Part shown: positions 49,123-58,428 of the stretch, one piece after another
Position numbering within the stretch: position 1 is the first letter of the stretch
Layout: the number at the start of each line of letters is the position of its first letter
Origin: Elusimicrobia bacterium GWA2_56_46
GTDB taxonomy: Bacteria > Elusimicrobiota > Elusimicrobia > Elusimicrobiales > UBA9959
Length of the DNA stretch: 64,000 nucleotides
Direction of reading: 5' to 3'
Assembly: GCA_001799575.1 (NCBI GenBank)
Contig: MGTT01000028.1
Coordinates: 1 to 64,000 of the forward strand
Notes under the pieces: generated by a model
Told to the model about the DNA's origin: nothing
Databases searched by the model: none
What the model saw: the letters and a program-made list of their open reading frames with translations, nothing else
Made by a program: the position numbers and the translations under genes

Positions 49123-50961
49123 ATGCAACAAGACAACGCAAAGCGCAGGCAGGACCTGAGAAATATCGCCATTATCGCCCACGTCGACCACGGTAAAACG
49201 ACGCTGGTGGACGCCATGCTCAGGCAGACCGGCGCTTTCACGGACAAGAGCGGCGAATCCCGCGAGTGCATCATGGACTCCAACGACCTGGAGCGGGAGC
49301 GCGGTATCACCATCCTTTCCAAGAATACTTCCGTCAAATACGGGGAAACCACCATTCATATCGTGGACACTCCCGGCCACGCCGACTTCGGCAGCGAAGT
49401 GGAGCGCGTGCTGCGCATGGTGGACGGCGTCCTGTTGCTGGTGGACGCGCTGGACGGGCCCATGCCGCAGACCCGTTTTGTTCTTAAGAAAGCGCTGGCC
49501 CTCGGCCTCCGGCCCATCGTGGTGATAAACAAGGTGGATCGGCCTAATTGCGACCCCCACGCCGCGCTGGACAAGGTTTTCTCGCTGTTCATGGAGCTGG
49601 GCGCCAGCGATCATCAACTGGATTTTCCCACTGTTTACGCTGTGGGCCGCGACGGCTGGGCCTCCAGGGATTATAATGTCAAGGCCAACGACCTCTCCTA
49701 TCTCTTCGATACGATAATAAAGTACGTGCCCGGTCCGCTGGATAAGGACTCCGAGCCCCTGCGTATGCTGGTGACCATGCTGGATTACAGTTCTTACACC
49801 GGACGCATAGGCATAGGCCGGATCTTCCAGGGAAAGGTGGCGACCGGACAGATGATCTCTCTGGCCTCTCCCGCCTCCCAGCCGGTCACGCGCAAAGTCG
49901 TGCAACTTATGGGGTTCAAGGGCCTCACGCGGACGGCCGTGCAGTCGGCGCGTTCCGGCGATATCGTGGCCATGGCCGGCCTGGAGGGTATAGAGGTTGG
50001 AGACACCGTCTCAAGCGCGGAGAACCCGGGCGTCCTGCCGGGCCTTGAGATAGAACTGCCGACCCTTTCCATGGAATTTTACGCCAACGACGGGCCTTTT
50101 TCCGGCCGGGACGGAAAATTCGTGACCATCACCCAGCTCCGCGAAAGGCTTTACCGCGAGCAGCAGATAAACGTAGGCCTCAAAGTGGAAGATATACCGG
50201 GCCAGGCCGGTTTCAAGGTTTCGGGCCGCGGCGAGCTGCACCTCTCCATACTTATCGAGACCATGCGCCGCGAGGGCTACGAGCTTTGCGTTTCCAAGAT
50301 GGCCGTCATCACGCACCAGGAGAACGGCGTTACCGTCGAGCCGGTGGAATACCTGGTCCTGGACGCTCCCACGGAGTTCCAGGGCGTTACGATGGAGGCA
50401 TTGGGCCGCAGGGGCGCCCAGATGAAGGACATGAAAGTCTGCGACGACGGGCGCGTGCGCTTCGAATACGTCGTTTCCTCCAGGGCGCTGATCGGCTTCA
50501 AGTCGGAGTTCATGACCCTGACCAAGGGTTCCGGCCTGATGCATCACAACTTCCACGGCTTCATGCCCGAGGGCGGGTTCCAGCCCCCGCAGCGCAACGG
50601 CGTTTTCATCGCCAAGGAGAGCGGCAAGACCGCCGGTTACGCCCTGAACGGACTGCAGGACCACGGCATCATGTTCATAAGTCCCAACCAGGACGTTTAC
50701 TCCGGCCAGATCGTGGGCGAGCACTGCCGGTCCAACGATCTTGTGGTGAATCCCTGTAAAGAGAAGAAGCAGACCAATATGCGCTCCTCCACTTCCGATA
50801 TGTCCATAACGCTTACGCCGCCGCTCAACATGAGTCTCGAACAGGCCATCGAGTACGTGGAAGAGGACGAGTTCGTGGAGGTGACGCCCAAATCCCTGCG
50901 CCTCCGCAAAAAGGTCCTGGACCATTCCCTGCGCAAGCGGGGCGAGAAAGAATATTTTTAA
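49123..50961 (+). CDS. typA: ribosome-binding GTPase TypA/BipA
   Basis: The 612-residue protein has the translational GTPase motifs [15 protein letters not shown] (G1), DTPGHADFG (G3) and NKVDRPN (G4), then domains II, III and V and the BipA-specific C-terminal domain ([20 protein letters not shown]). It is near-identical in layout to TypA/BipA, which helps 50S assembly under stress and low temperature. GGGAGAACC lies ahead of ATG 49123. The CYTH gene starts 13 bases after it, so the two may be co-transcribed. Confidence 0.97.
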   Translation: MQQDNAKRRQDLRNIAIIAHVDHGKTTLVDAMLRQTGAFTDKSGESRECIMDSNDLERERGITILSKNTSVKYGETTIHIVDTPGHADFGSEVERVLRMVDGVLLLVDALDGPMPQTRFVLKKALALGLRPIVVINKVDRPNCDPHAALDKVFSLFMELGASDHQLDFPTVYAVGRDGWASRDYNVKANDLSYLFDTIIKYVPGPLDKDSEPLRMLVTMLDYSSYTGRIGIGRIFQGKVATGQMISLASPASQPVTRKVVQLMGFKGLTRTAVQSARSGDIVAMAGLEGIEVGDTVSSAENPGVLPGLEIELPTLSMEFYANDGPFSGRDGKFVTITQLRERLYREQQINVGLKVEDIPGQAGFKVSGRGELHLSILIETMRREGYELCVSKMAVITHQENGVTVEPVEYLVLDAPTEFQGVTMEALGRRGAQMKDMKVCDDGRVRFEYVVSSRALIGFKSEFMTLTKGSGLMHHNFHGFMPEGGFQPPQRNGVFIAKESGKTAGYALNGLQDHGIMFISPNQDVYSGQIVGEHCRSNDLVVNPCKEKKQTNMRSSTSDMSITLTPPLNMSLEQAIEYVEEDEFVEVTPKSLRLRKKVLDHSLRKRGEKEYF

Positions 50962-50974
50962 GGAGCAGGTTCTG

Positions 50975-51478
50975 ATGCCCTCGAATATAGAAATAAAAGC
51001 CAGGGCCGGGGATTGGGAACGCCAACTGGAACTCGCCCGCACGCTTGCCGATAAGACCGAAGAATTAACGCAGGAAGACACGTTCTTCAACTGTCCGGAA
51101 GGGCGGCTGAAGCTGCGGGAAATAAAGGGCGGGGAAAGTTATCTGATCTTCTATCTTCGTTCCGACCTCAAGGGCCCGAAGGGGTCAGTCTACTATCCTT
51201 CCCCCGTAAAAGACCCCGCAACAATGAAGTCGCTGCTGGGCGCGGCGCTGGGTTTCGGAAAAACCGTAAAAAAGAAAAGGCGGCTTTTCCTGGCCGGGGC
51301 CACGCGCATACACTTTGACGAAGTGGAAGGCCTGGGCAGGTTCATAGAACTTGAAGTCTGCATGAAGACCGGCGCCGGCCTGGCCGAGGGCGAGGCCGTT
51401 GTCGGAAGTTTCATGGAGCGGCTGGGCATAGCCGAAAAAGATCTGCTTGAAGGCGCCTATGCCGATATGTTGGTTTGA
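50975..51478 (+). CDS. CYTH-domain protein (class IV adenylate cyclase / triphosphatase-like, CyaB)
   Basis: The 167-residue protein opens with the CYTH signature NIEIKARAGDWER (E-x-E-x-K variant EIKAR) and continues with alternating charged strands, ending GRFIELEVCMKTGAG. CYTH enzymes act on triphosphates: cAMP synthesis, thiamine triphosphate or tripolyphosphate hydrolysis. The similarity to CyaB is clear but the substrate is not. AAGGAG precedes ATG 50975, 13 bases after typA. Confidence 0.85.
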   Translation: MPSNIEIKARAGDWERQLELARTLADKTEELTQEDTFFNCPEGRLKLREIKGGESYLIFYLRSDLKGPKGSVYYPSPVKDPATMKSLLGAALGFGKTVKKKRRLFLAGATRIHFDEVEGLGRFIELEVCMKTGAGLAEGEAVVGSFMERLGIAEKDLLEGAYADMLV

Positions 51479-51499
51479 AACCGTTCCGTCTTGTGTGGA

Positions 51500-51528
51500 T
51501 TGTAATCAAGTGCCGACTTTTATAGAAT
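51500..51528 (+). promoter_or_regulatory. promoter of the response-regulator gene
   Basis: TTGTAA (51500-51505), a 17-base spacer and TAGAAT (51523-51528) lie 31 bases ahead of ATG 51560. Confidence 0.55.
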
Positions 51529-51559
51529 AATCGCGGCGCTTACACCGGTTGGGGGGAAA

Positions 51560-51982
51560 ATGCAGCACAAGATCCTGATAGTGGATGATGAAGAAAACAT
51601 AAGGTTCGTAATTAAAGAAGCCTTTTCAAACGTTTACCAGGTGTTTACGGCGTCGGAAGGCCTGGCCGCGCTGGAGATCATAAAGAAAGAGCGGCCCACG
51701 CTGGTGCTGCTGGACTTGAAGATGCCCGGCATTTCCGGTCTGAAAGTCCTGAGCATGGTGAAAGAGGCCGGCCTCTCCCCCGTGATCTGGATGCTTACCG
51801 GCGAGGAGGATCTGGAGGTCGCGCTTAAGGCCCTCAAGATGGGCGCTTCAGGCTATCTGACCAAGCCTTTTGAGATAAAAAAAATACGCGATATCGTGCT
51901 GAGCGTGGTGACGGGCAGCGAACAGAAAGAGCAGCACGATACCCGGGGGGACAGACCCTGGACCGTGAAGAAGAAAAAATAA
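51560..51982 (+). CDS. single-domain response regulator
   Basis: The 140-residue protein is a bare receiver domain: KILIVDDEENIRFVIKEAF with the acidic pair, the phospho-Asp in VLLDLKMPGISGLKV (about residue 54), the switch Thr in WMLTGEEDLEVAL and the Lys in YLTKPFEIKKIRDIV. The tail (TRGDRPWTVKKKK) is basic and has no output domain. It may act through protein contact. No kinase is adjacent; the hybrid kinase at 3.3-6.0 kb is far away. Confidence 0.93.
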   Translation: MQHKILIVDDEENIRFVIKEAFSNVYQVFTASEGLAALEIIKKERPTLVLLDLKMPGISGLKVLSMVKEAGLSPVIWMLTGEEDLEVALKALKMGASGYLTKPFEIKKIRDIVLSVVTGSEQKEQHDTRGDRPWTVKKKK

Positions 51983-51997
51983 AAAGTGGGATTTTCC

Positions 51998-53215
51998 TTA
52001 AAATTTATAGCTTACGGTAAGGGCCGGCAGATGGGCGGAGGCGTTGTATTTTCCGTCAAGCCTGGCGTTTATCGTGGACGCGGTACCGCCCGCGCTGTTC
52101 CTTATGGCGCGTTCCATAAACATGAGATACATATAAGCGGCGTCCACGGTTACGTCCCCTTTGGTCCAGCACGCGCCGAGGGAGAAAGCCAGCCTGTCGG
52201 CGTCCGGTACGCGGGTTTCAAAGTGTCCGGACGGAACCGGGGTCATATCGTAGAACGCGCCCGCGCGGAATTTCCAGGCGGCGGAGTAATTATACCGGGC
52301 GCCCAGGCGGAAAGCCCAGACGCTTTTCCAGAGTTTGTTTTCCGTGGAGACGGCGGCCGCGCCGGCGGTGGTTGTGTAATCTATGACCAGTTTGTGGTAG
52401 ACGGCCCAGTTTGTGTAGTCGGCTTCCGCGCTGAACAGCCATTTGTCTCCGTATTTACAGGCCGCGCCCAGTTGGAACGTGTCCGGCAGGGTGATCTTAG
52501 TGCCGGCATCCCCGTCGGCCGCTGAGGGGCCGGGAACCGGCAGTTTTATGCCGCCGTCCACGGTTATCTTCACCTTGCTTCGGTAGCCGGTTCCGAACCG
52601 CCATTTATTCACATTGTATAAAGCGGCGGCATTGTAGCTCAGGCCGGTTCCGCTGCCTTTAAGCGTCTGCTCGATGCTCCCCGCTATGATTTTATCCATT
52701 TCGGCTGTCAGGCTGACCCAATCCACCCCCAGACCGAACGAGAGCTTTTCTGTAACCTTATAAGCGGCGTTCAGGTTGTAATTTGTCGTCCGTATCATGG
52801 AGAATGTCGCGACGGTTCTGGTATTGGCGGCCTCTTTGTCCCAATTGGTCTCAAGGCCGAATGGCGCGTTCACTCCCAGGCCGAAGGCCCATTTGCCGTT
52901 TAATTTATGCGTGGCGTAGAAATGAGGGGGGAAATGAAGCTTTTTGGAGACGCGGTCGGTCTGTCCGCCGTTGGCCGCGGTATTGGCATGTTCCATCAGA
53001 GGGTAAACCATGACGGAGCCGAGGGAGAGGTGCGTTTTCTCCAGGTCCGCCAGGGCCGCCGGGTTGTACCAGGCCGCTGAAGCGTCGTCGGCCGCGGCTA
53101 CAAAGGCGTTGCCCATGCCCGCCGCGGAAGCGCTCTGCTCGGCCAGGCGGAAGCCGGCTGAATATAAATCCGGGGCAAGAAGCGCGAGCGCGGCCGTCAA
53201 AGTGAGTTTTTTCAT
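51998..53215 (-). CDS. outer-membrane protein of the FadL/OmpP1/TodX family
   Basis: The 405-residue protein starts with a signal peptide (MKKLTLTAALALLAPDLYSA) and then has the family's N-terminal hatch sequence GFRLAEQSASAAGMGNAFVA, ADDASAAWYNPAALA. It continues as amphipathic beta strands to a C-terminal aromatic residue (ALTVSYKF), as outer-membrane barrels do. FadL proteins take up long-chain fatty acids or other hydrophobic compounds. It shows that the cell has an outer membrane. It converges with the response-regulator gene, 15 bases away. Confidence 0.92.
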   Translation of the reverse strand: MKKLTLTAALALLAPDLYSAGFRLAEQSASAAGMGNAFVAAADDASAAWYNPAALADLEKTHLSLGSVMVYPLMEHANTAANGGQTDRVSKKLHFPPHFYATHKLNGKWAFGLGVNAPFGLETNWDKEAANTRTVATFSMIRTTNYNLNAAYKVTEKLSFGLGVDWVSLTAEMDKIIAGSIEQTLKGSGTGLSYNAAALYNVNKWRFGTGYRSKVKITVDGGIKLPVPGPSAADGDAGTKITLPDTFQLGAACKYGDKWLFSAEADYTNWAVYHKLVIDYTTTAGAAAVSTENKLWKSVWAFRLGARYNYSAAWKFRAGAFYDMTPVPSGHFETRVPDADRLAFSLGACWTKGDVTVDAAYMYLMFMERAIRNSAGGTASTINARLDGKYNASAHLPALTVSYKF

Positions 53216-53224
53216 GGGTTTTTT

Positions 53225-53253
53225 ATTTTATTAGTATTGCCGGCAAAGGTCAA
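53225..53253 (-). promoter_or_regulatory. promoter of the fadL-like gene
   Basis: On the minus strand TTGACC (53248-53253), a 17-base spacer and TAAAAT (53225-53230). The predicted start is about 3 bases before the ATG at 53215, leaving almost no leader and no ribosome site. Confidence 0.55.
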
Positions 53254-53336
53254 CCATTTTCTTCTTGAAATGGCTATCATATATTGAGTAGATTGTTATA
53301 TAAGCAACGGGCTTAAAAAAACCGCCGGAGGTCGTC

Positions 53337-54563
53337 ATGATTGATCTAGCGAAGAACCTTGCAACCGCTCCAAGACGCACCAAAGCTTCCGTGATACGCG
53401 AGCTCCTCAAATTCACCAATAAACCCGGCGTCATCTCTTTCGCCGGCGGGCTTCCCGACCCCGAGCTGTTCCCCTACGATTTTGTGGCCGGCGCCGTTAA
53501 AGAAATAATGGCCAAGAAAGGCAGGGTGGCTCTGCAGTACGGCCCCACGGACGGTTTGCCGGAATTCAAGGAAGAGTTCGTTAAATTCCTGCAGAAGCAC
53601 GAGGGTGTGAGTGTCAAGCCCGCCAATATCATCGTCACCACCGCTTCGCAGCAGGCCCTGGATATCGTGGGCCGCCTGTTCATAGACGCGTCCGACCCGG
53701 TGCTGGTGGAAATGCCCAGCTATATGGGCGGCCTGCAGGTGTTCAAGTCTTACGGCGCGGATTTTGTCGGGGTCAGGATGGACGATGAAGGCATTATGAC
53801 CGACGATCTGGAGGAGCGGCTTCAGTGGCTGAAGAAGCAGGACGAGCATTACAAATTCCTGTATCTGGTCCCGGATTTCCAGAATCCCAGCGGCGTGACG
53901 CTCTCCGAGGAGAGACGGCGGCGGGTCATAAAACTTTCTGAAGAATATAATATCGCCGTGGTCGAGGATTCGCCCTACCGGCAGGTCCGTTTCGAGGGCT
54001 CCGCTCCCAAGATGATCTACCGCCTGGACAAAGAGACCCACAACACCGATAATATCATCTCCCTGTTCACGTTCTCCAAGACTTTCGCCCCGGGCCTCCG
54101 GATAGGGGTAATTGTCGCACACGAGCAGATCATCAAAAAGATGGAGATCCTCAAACAGTCGCTGGATCTCTGTTCCTCAAGCCTTAACCAGCTTATAGCC
54201 GCGGAATTCCTGCGGAGCGGCCATTTCGAAAAACATATCGCGCTGGTGAAAAAAGTTTACAAGACGAAGAAGGACACCATGCTGGCCGCTCTTGAAAAAT
54301 ATATGCCGGAAGGCGTGACGTGGACCAGGCCCGAAGGCGGGCTCTTCCTCTGGGTGAAGCTGCCGGAGAGCATGAGCGCCGACGATATGTTCGAGGACGC
54401 TATCAGGGAGAACGTGGCGTACGTCATCGGCTCCGCTTTTCACTGCGACGGTTCCGGCAAAAACACCATGCGCCTGAATTTCTCATACGCCACCCCGGCG
54501 GATATAGACGAGGGGATAAAGCGCCTGGCTACCGCCGTGAAGAAGAGACTGGTGCTTAAATGA
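53337..54563 (+). CDS. PLP-dependent aminotransferase (class I, LysN/MocR-like catalytic type)
   Basis: The 408-residue enzyme belongs to the fold-type I aminotransferases: the tyrosine and QNPSGVTLSEERRRR loop, the PLP-binding lysine in SLFTFSKTFAPGLRIGV (about residue 247) and the C-terminal RLNFSYATPADIDEGI. It is of the group annotated 2-aminoadipate or aromatic aminotransferase; the substrate cannot be read. CGGAGG precedes ATG 53337. Its stop overlaps the start of the PduS-like gene by four bases (ATGA at 54560), which ties it to the microcompartment operon. Confidence 0.9.
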   Translation: MIDLAKNLATAPRRTKASVIRELLKFTNKPGVISFAGGLPDPELFPYDFVAGAVKEIMAKKGRVALQYGPTDGLPEFKEEFVKFLQKHEGVSVKPANIIVTTASQQALDIVGRLFIDASDPVLVEMPSYMGGLQVFKSYGADFVGVRMDDEGIMTDDLEERLQWLKKQDEHYKFLYLVPDFQNPSGVTLSEERRRRVIKLSEEYNIAVVEDSPYRQVRFEGSAPKMIYRLDKETHNTDNIISLFTFSKTFAPGLRIGVIVAHEQIIKKMEILKQSLDLCSSSLNQLIAAEFLRSGHFEKHIALVKKVYKTKKDTMLAALEKYMPEGVTWTRPEGGLFLWVKLPESMSADDMFEDAIRENVAYVIGSAFHCDGSGKNTMRLNFSYATPADIDEGIKRLATAVKKRLVLK

Positions 54564-55918
54564 CCGGAGGGGGGAGGCCGCCGACACTGTCCCCGTTCCC
54601 GGCCCGGCTGAGAGCGGCGGGGGTCGTGGGCGCGGGCGGGGCCGGTTTCCCGGCCTATATCAAGGCCCGGAGCAGGGCGGAATATGTGCTGGCGAACGCG
54701 GCCGAATGCGAACCGCTCCTCAAGAAAGATCGGACGCTTCTGGAATATCACCCCGAAAAAGTTTTTGACGGCCTGGAACTCATGATGCGTTCCACCGGCG
54801 CGGCCGCCGGGATCCTCGGCATCAAGAAAAAACACGAAAAGCTAATCAGGCGCCTGGAAGAAATAGCCGGAACCAGGAAGAACGTTTCCGTGGCCAAACT
54901 GGGGGATTACTACCCGGCCGGGGACGAGCACTGCCTGGTCTATGACCTCACCGGCCGCGTGACGCCCATGGGCGGCTTTCCCCTCGACGCGGGCTGCGTG
55001 GTCTGCAACGTGGAAACGCTCTATAACGCCGCGCTTTCCGACAGGGAGCCGGTCACCGCCAAATATCTCACCGTCACCGGCGCCGTGAAAAAACCCTGCA
55101 CTATCAAGGTACCTATAGGCATCACCTACGCCGAGGCTATAGAGATAGCCGGAGGACTTAAGATACGGCACGCCGCGGGAATAGACGGCGGCCCGATGAT
55201 GGGAAAGGTAATAACGGATTTCAATACCCTGGTGAACAAGTCTTCGGGTGGGATCATCGTTCTTCCCCGGGATCATCCGCTGATAGTGAAAAAAGTCAGG
55301 AGCCGGCCGGTCTTTTCCCGGATCGGACGATCCGTCTGCGACCAGTGCTCTTTCTGCACCGAACTCTGCCCGCGCTATCTTTTAGGGCACAGCGTTCAGC
55401 CGCACCGCGCCATGCGTTCGCTGATGTTCGCCGGCGGGCGGGAAAAACTGCACAGCGAATTCGCGCTTCTCTGCTGCGAATGCTCCCTCTGCAGCCTTTA
55501 TTCCTGCCCGGAAAACCTCGACCCGAGGGAAGTCTGCGCGGCCGCCAAAGCCGATCTGCGCGAGGTGAAGACCGGCTTTAAAAATTCCGCTTTGAACACC
55601 GGCCGCGCTCCGGCGCCGCATCCGGTGCGGGAAGAGCGCAAGACGCCGGTTTCAAAACTGATCAGGAGGCTCGGTCTCGCCGATTATGATACCGACGCGC
55701 CGTTCTTGGAGCATGATTATGAACCGCGGCGCGTAAAGATACAACTGAGCCAGCACATAGGCGTTCCGTGTTCGCCTAAAGTGAGCGTCGGAGACCTGGT
55801 GAAAAAAGGCTCTGTCGTGGGGGATGTCGGGCCGGACGAACTCGGCTGCCCGGTGCACGCCAGCATAGGCGGGAAGATCTCGAAAGTGAATGAGAAATAC
55901 GTGGAGATAACAGCGTAA
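54560..55918 (+). CDS. PduS/RnfC-like flavo-iron-sulfur protein of the microcompartment
   Basis: The 452-residue protein has the N-terminal glycine-rich NADH/FMN part (GVVGAGGAGFPAYIKA, about residues 18-33), a SLBB-like region (YLTVTGAVKKPCTIKV), two 4Fe-4S cluster motifs (CDQCSFCTELCP and CCECSLCSLYSCP, about 258-320) and a C-terminal RnfC-like barrel. This matches PduS, which binds the shell protein PduT and moves electrons, perhaps to re-oxidise NADH from the lumen or to reduce cobalamin. No cobalamin enzyme is in this window, so electron transfer is the more likely job. Confidence 0.9.
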   Translation: MTGGGRPPTLSPFPARLRAAGVVGAGGAGFPAYIKARSRAEYVLANAAECEPLLKKDRTLLEYHPEKVFDGLELMMRSTGAAAGILGIKKKHEKLIRRLEEIAGTRKNVSVAKLGDYYPAGDEHCLVYDLTGRVTPMGGFPLDAGCVVCNVETLYNAALSDREPVTAKYLTVTGAVKKPCTIKVPIGITYAEAIEIAGGLKIRHAAGIDGGPMMGKVITDFNTLVNKSSGGIIVLPRDHPLIVKKVRSRPVFSRIGRSVCDQCSFCTELCPRYLLGHSVQPHRAMRSLMFAGGREKLHSEFALLCCECSLCSLYSCPENLDPREVCAAAKADLREVKTGFKNSALNTGRAPAPHPVREERKTPVSKLIRRLGLADYDTDAPFLEHDYEPRRVKIQLSQHIGVPCSPKVSVGDLVKKGSVVGDVGPDELGCPVHASIGGKISKVNEKYVEITA

Positions 55919-55929
55919 AAGACGATCTT

Positions 55930-56478
55930 ATGCATAACGCTATAGGTGGAGTGGAACTTTCAAGCGTGGCCAAGGGGTTCGAAGCCGCGGACGCCATGCT
56001 TAAGGCTTCGGACGTGACGCTTCTCCTTTCCCGTTCCGTCTGTCCCGGAAAATATATCGTTCTCGTCTCCGGCGAAGTCGGGGCTGTGAATGCCGCGATC
56101 CAGGCCGGCGCCGGGAAAGCCTCACACGCGCTGATAGATAATTTCGTCATTCCCAACATACATCCGGAAGTTTTCCCGGCCATTGAGGGCACGGCGGTGG
56201 TGGAGGAGCTGGAGGCTTTGGGGATCATAGAATCATTTTCGGTTTCGGCCCTGATAGAGGCCGCCGACGCCGCCGTCAAGGCCGGTTCGGTGAAACTGCT
56301 GGAAATACGCCTGGCTATGGCGTTGGGCGGCAAGGCTTTCGTGACCATGACCGGCGGCGTGGCCGCGGTGGAGACCGCCGTGGCGGCCGGCGCGGCCGTG
56401 GCCGGTAAAAAAGGACTATTGGTCGAAAAAGTGGTCATCCCCCGGCCCAGAAAAGAACTACTGAGGGAAATGATATAA
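55930..56478 (+). CDS. BMC-T shell protein, PduT-like with Fe-S cysteine
   Basis: The 182-residue protein has two BMC domains in tandem (about residues 4-88 and 93-175; VELSSVAKGFEAADAMLKAS). Cys38 in SRSVCPGKYIVLVSG sits exactly where PduT has the cysteine that holds a 4Fe-4S cluster in the trimer pore (family knowledge). It directly follows the PduS-like gene (11 bases), the same pairing as pduS-pduT, so electrons could cross the shell here. Confidence 0.92.
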   Translation: MHNAIGGVELSSVAKGFEAADAMLKASDVTLLLSRSVCPGKYIVLVSGEVGAVNAAIQAGAGKASHALIDNFVIPNIHPEVFPAIEGTAVVEELEALGIIESFSVSALIEAADAAVKAGSVKLLEIRLAMALGGKAFVTMTGGVAAVETAVAAGAAVAGKKGLLVEKVVIPRPRKELLREMI

Positions 56479-56509
56479 TTTGACGGACACCCGGGAGGAA
56501 AATATCGCC

Positions 56510-57286
56510 ATGAACAAGAACAGAATACCCATGATAGCCGGTAACTGGAAGATGCACCTTAACGCCAAAGAAGCGGGGGAACTGGCTTTGGCCCTTAAAA
56601 AGGGCCTCAACCCCGATCTGCCGCACGAAGTGCTGGTGGCCCCGACTTACACCAATCTCTGGGCGGTCAGGCAGGCCCTGGCCGGCTCGAAGATAATCCT
56701 CTCCTCGCAGGACGTGCATTGGGAGGAAAAAGGCGCGTTTACCGGCGCGGTGTCGCCGGCCCAGGTTCTGGACGCCGGGTGCACCCACGCTATCATCGGC
56801 CACTCCGAGCGCCGCAAGATCTTCGGCGAGACCGACGAGATCGTAAATAAAAAGATGAAAGCCGCTTTAAAGCATAATCTCGTCCCCGTCCTGTGTATCG
56901 GCGAAACTTTGGAAGAAAGAGAATCCCAGCGGACCTACCGCGTGCTGGAAACCCAGCTCGCCGGGGCTTTCTCCGGCCTGAAAGCGGAAGAGACCGTCCG
57001 TGTGGTCATAGCCTACGAGCCTGTTTGGGCCATCGGCACCGGCAAGACCGCGACCCCCGAGCAGGCCCAGGACGCCCACGTCTTTATCAGGCGGCAGATG
57101 GAAAAGCTCTACGGCAAGGACTATGCCTCCAGGGTCCGCGTCCTTTACGGCGGTTCGGTCAAGGCCGACAATATCGACAGCCTCATGGCTCAGCCCGATA
57201 TAGACGGCGCGCTGGTCGGCGGAGAAAGTCTCAAGGCCGACAAGTTCCTGCGCGTCATCCATTTCGAAGAAGCGCTTGCCAGGTAA
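56510..57286 (+). CDS. tpiA: triosephosphate isomerase
   Basis: The 258-residue enzyme has all the motifs: Lys in IAGNWKMHLN, His in AIIGHSERRKIF, the catalytic Glu in IAYEPVWAIGTGK and the phosphate loop LYGGSVKADN. ATG 56510 has GGGAGGAA at 56493-56500. It interconverts glyceraldehyde-3-phosphate and dihydroxyacetone phosphate. It lies between shell genes, 31 bases after BMC-T, so it is probably co-expressed with the BMC to take the triose released by DeoC. No targeting helix is seen, so it may act in the cytosol. It could also be the cell's only TIM. Confidence 0.95.
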   Translation: MNKNRIPMIAGNWKMHLNAKEAGELALALKKGLNPDLPHEVLVAPTYTNLWAVRQALAGSKIILSSQDVHWEEKGAFTGAVSPAQVLDAGCTHAIIGHSERRKIFGETDEIVNKKMKAALKHNLVPVLCIGETLEERESQRTYRVLETQLAGAFSGLKAEETVRVVIAYEPVWAIGTGKTATPEQAQDAHVFIRRQMEKLYGKDYASRVRVLYGGSVKADNIDSLMAQPDIDGALVGGESLKADKFLRVIHFEEALAR

Positions 57287-57309
57287 AAGGCCGCAGGAGA
57301 TAAAACAAC

Positions 57310-57942
57310 ATGGAAGAGGGATTGACCAAAGAGATAGTGGAAGAGCTGAAACTCCGCGCCGAGCGTTCCAAGACGCCGGTGCCCGTGGGTGTTTCCAACA
57401 GGCACGTGCATTTTACCAAAGAGGACTTTAAGGCCGTTTTCGGCGCCGAGGCCGAGCCGGTCCTGTTCCGCCAGCTCCGCCAGCCGGGTTTTTTCGCCTG
57501 CGACGAAATGGTCGTTGTGGAGGGCCCCAAGGGCGCGCTCAAAAATGTCAGGATGATCGGCCCTTACCGGACCTACACGCAGATAGAGATCAGTCTTGGC
57601 GACGCCAGGGCGCTGGGCGTAGAGCCGCCGATAAGGGACTCCGGCAAACTGGACAACACTCCCGGTATAAAGATAACGGGCCCGAAAGGTTCAGTGACCC
57701 TTAAAAAGGGCGTTATCCTGTCCAAGCGGCATATCCATTTTCATCCGAAGGACGCCGAACTTATGAAGATCAAGGACGGGACCGAGGTGCGCGTGCGCTG
57801 CGGTTCCGGGACCGAAAGGGAAACGGTTTACGAACGGGTGCTGTGCCGCGTGTCGGATAAATTCGCGCTGGAACTCCACCTGGACGTGGAAGAGGCCAAC
57901 GCCGCCGGCCTGAAGAACAACGATCCGGCGTATATAGTGTAA
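57310..57942 (+). CDS. pduL: phosphate propanoyl/acetyltransferase PduL
   Basis: The 210-residue protein is a duplicated PduL barrel with the zinc-binding VPVGVSNRHVHFTKEDFKAV (about residues 25-45) and LSKRHIHFHPKDAELMKI (about 137-155). PduL transfers acyl from CoA to phosphate and so frees CoA inside the compartment while making acetyl-phosphate for ATP. The extra N-terminus EEGLTKEIVEELKLRAERS is a likely encapsulation helix. It follows tpiA by 23 bases, with a ribosome site (GGAG). Confidence 0.94.
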   Translation: MEEGLTKEIVEELKLRAERSKTPVPVGVSNRHVHFTKEDFKAVFGAEAEPVLFRQLRQPGFFACDEMVVVEGPKGALKNVRMIGPYRTYTQIEISLGDARALGVEPPIRDSGKLDNTPGIKITGPKGSVTLKKGVILSKRHIHFHPKDAELMKIKDGTEVRVRCGSGTERETVYERVLCRVSDKFALELHLDVEEANAAGLKNNDPAYIV

Positions 57943-58028
57943 GGATGAAGGATGAGGGATAAAGGACGAAGGGCCGCGAAGAATTTTTTGGGATTAATTT
58001 AAGACGGAGTTTTACAGGAGGAATAAAA

Positions 58029-58316
58029 ATGGAAGCACTTGGAATGATAGAAACCAAAGGTTTAACGGCCTGCATAGAAGCGGCGGACGCCGCCGTGAAA
58101 GCGGCCAACGTGAAACTGGTCGGCTATGAAAAAGTCGGTTCCGGCCTTGTCACCATCCTGTTCCGCGGCGAAGTGGCCGCCTGCCGCGCCAGCTGCGACG
58201 CCGGGGCCGCCGCCGCGCAGAAAGTGGGGGAACTGGTGTCCGTGCACGTGATACCTTCTCCGCACGCAGATCTTGAAGGCAGGCTGCCTATCGCGCTGGA
58301 AGCGAAAAAGAAGTAA
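58029..58316 (+). CDS. BMC-H hexameric shell protein (PduA/EutM-like)
   Basis: The 95-residue protein is a single BMC domain close to Pdu[21 protein letters not shown], then the pore region [20 protein letters not shown] and [15 protein letters not shown]. It forms hexagonal facets with a small central pore. AGGAGG lies 9 bases upstream. It is the first of two BMC-H genes here (the other is at 62960). Confidence 0.97.
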   Translation: MEALGMIETKGLTACIEAADAAVKAANVKLVGYEKVGSGLVTILFRGEVAACRASCDAGAAAAQKVGELVSVHVIPSPHADLEGRLPIALEAKKK

Positions 58317-58323
58317 TCTAGCC

Positions 58324-58407
58324 CTGAAGCTCTGAAGCGGGGATATACCCATAACTTCAGGTCTTCATAATCTAAAAGCTGGTTGCTTCAGCTCTTCAGA
58401 GCTTCAG
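58324..58407. repeat. 13-bp inverted repeat between BMC genes
   Basis: CTGAAGCTCTGAA (58324-58336) and TTCAGAGCTTCAG (58395-58407) are perfect inverted repeats, with further CTTCAG words between. It fills the gap between BMC-H and BMC-P and could be an RNA hairpin that sets how much of each is made. Confidence 0.6.
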
Positions 58408-58428
58408 CGCTATTACGACGGAGGATCT

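Noticed and set aside
50011-51090. 359-residue minus-strand frame
   Set aside because: Antisense of typA and of the CYTH gene start; both sense genes are certain.
56480-56509. upstream in-frame start for triosephosphate isomerase
   Set aside because: The good ribosome site GGGAGGAA lies between it and ATG 56510, and the family starts at the KNRIPMIAGNWKM region.
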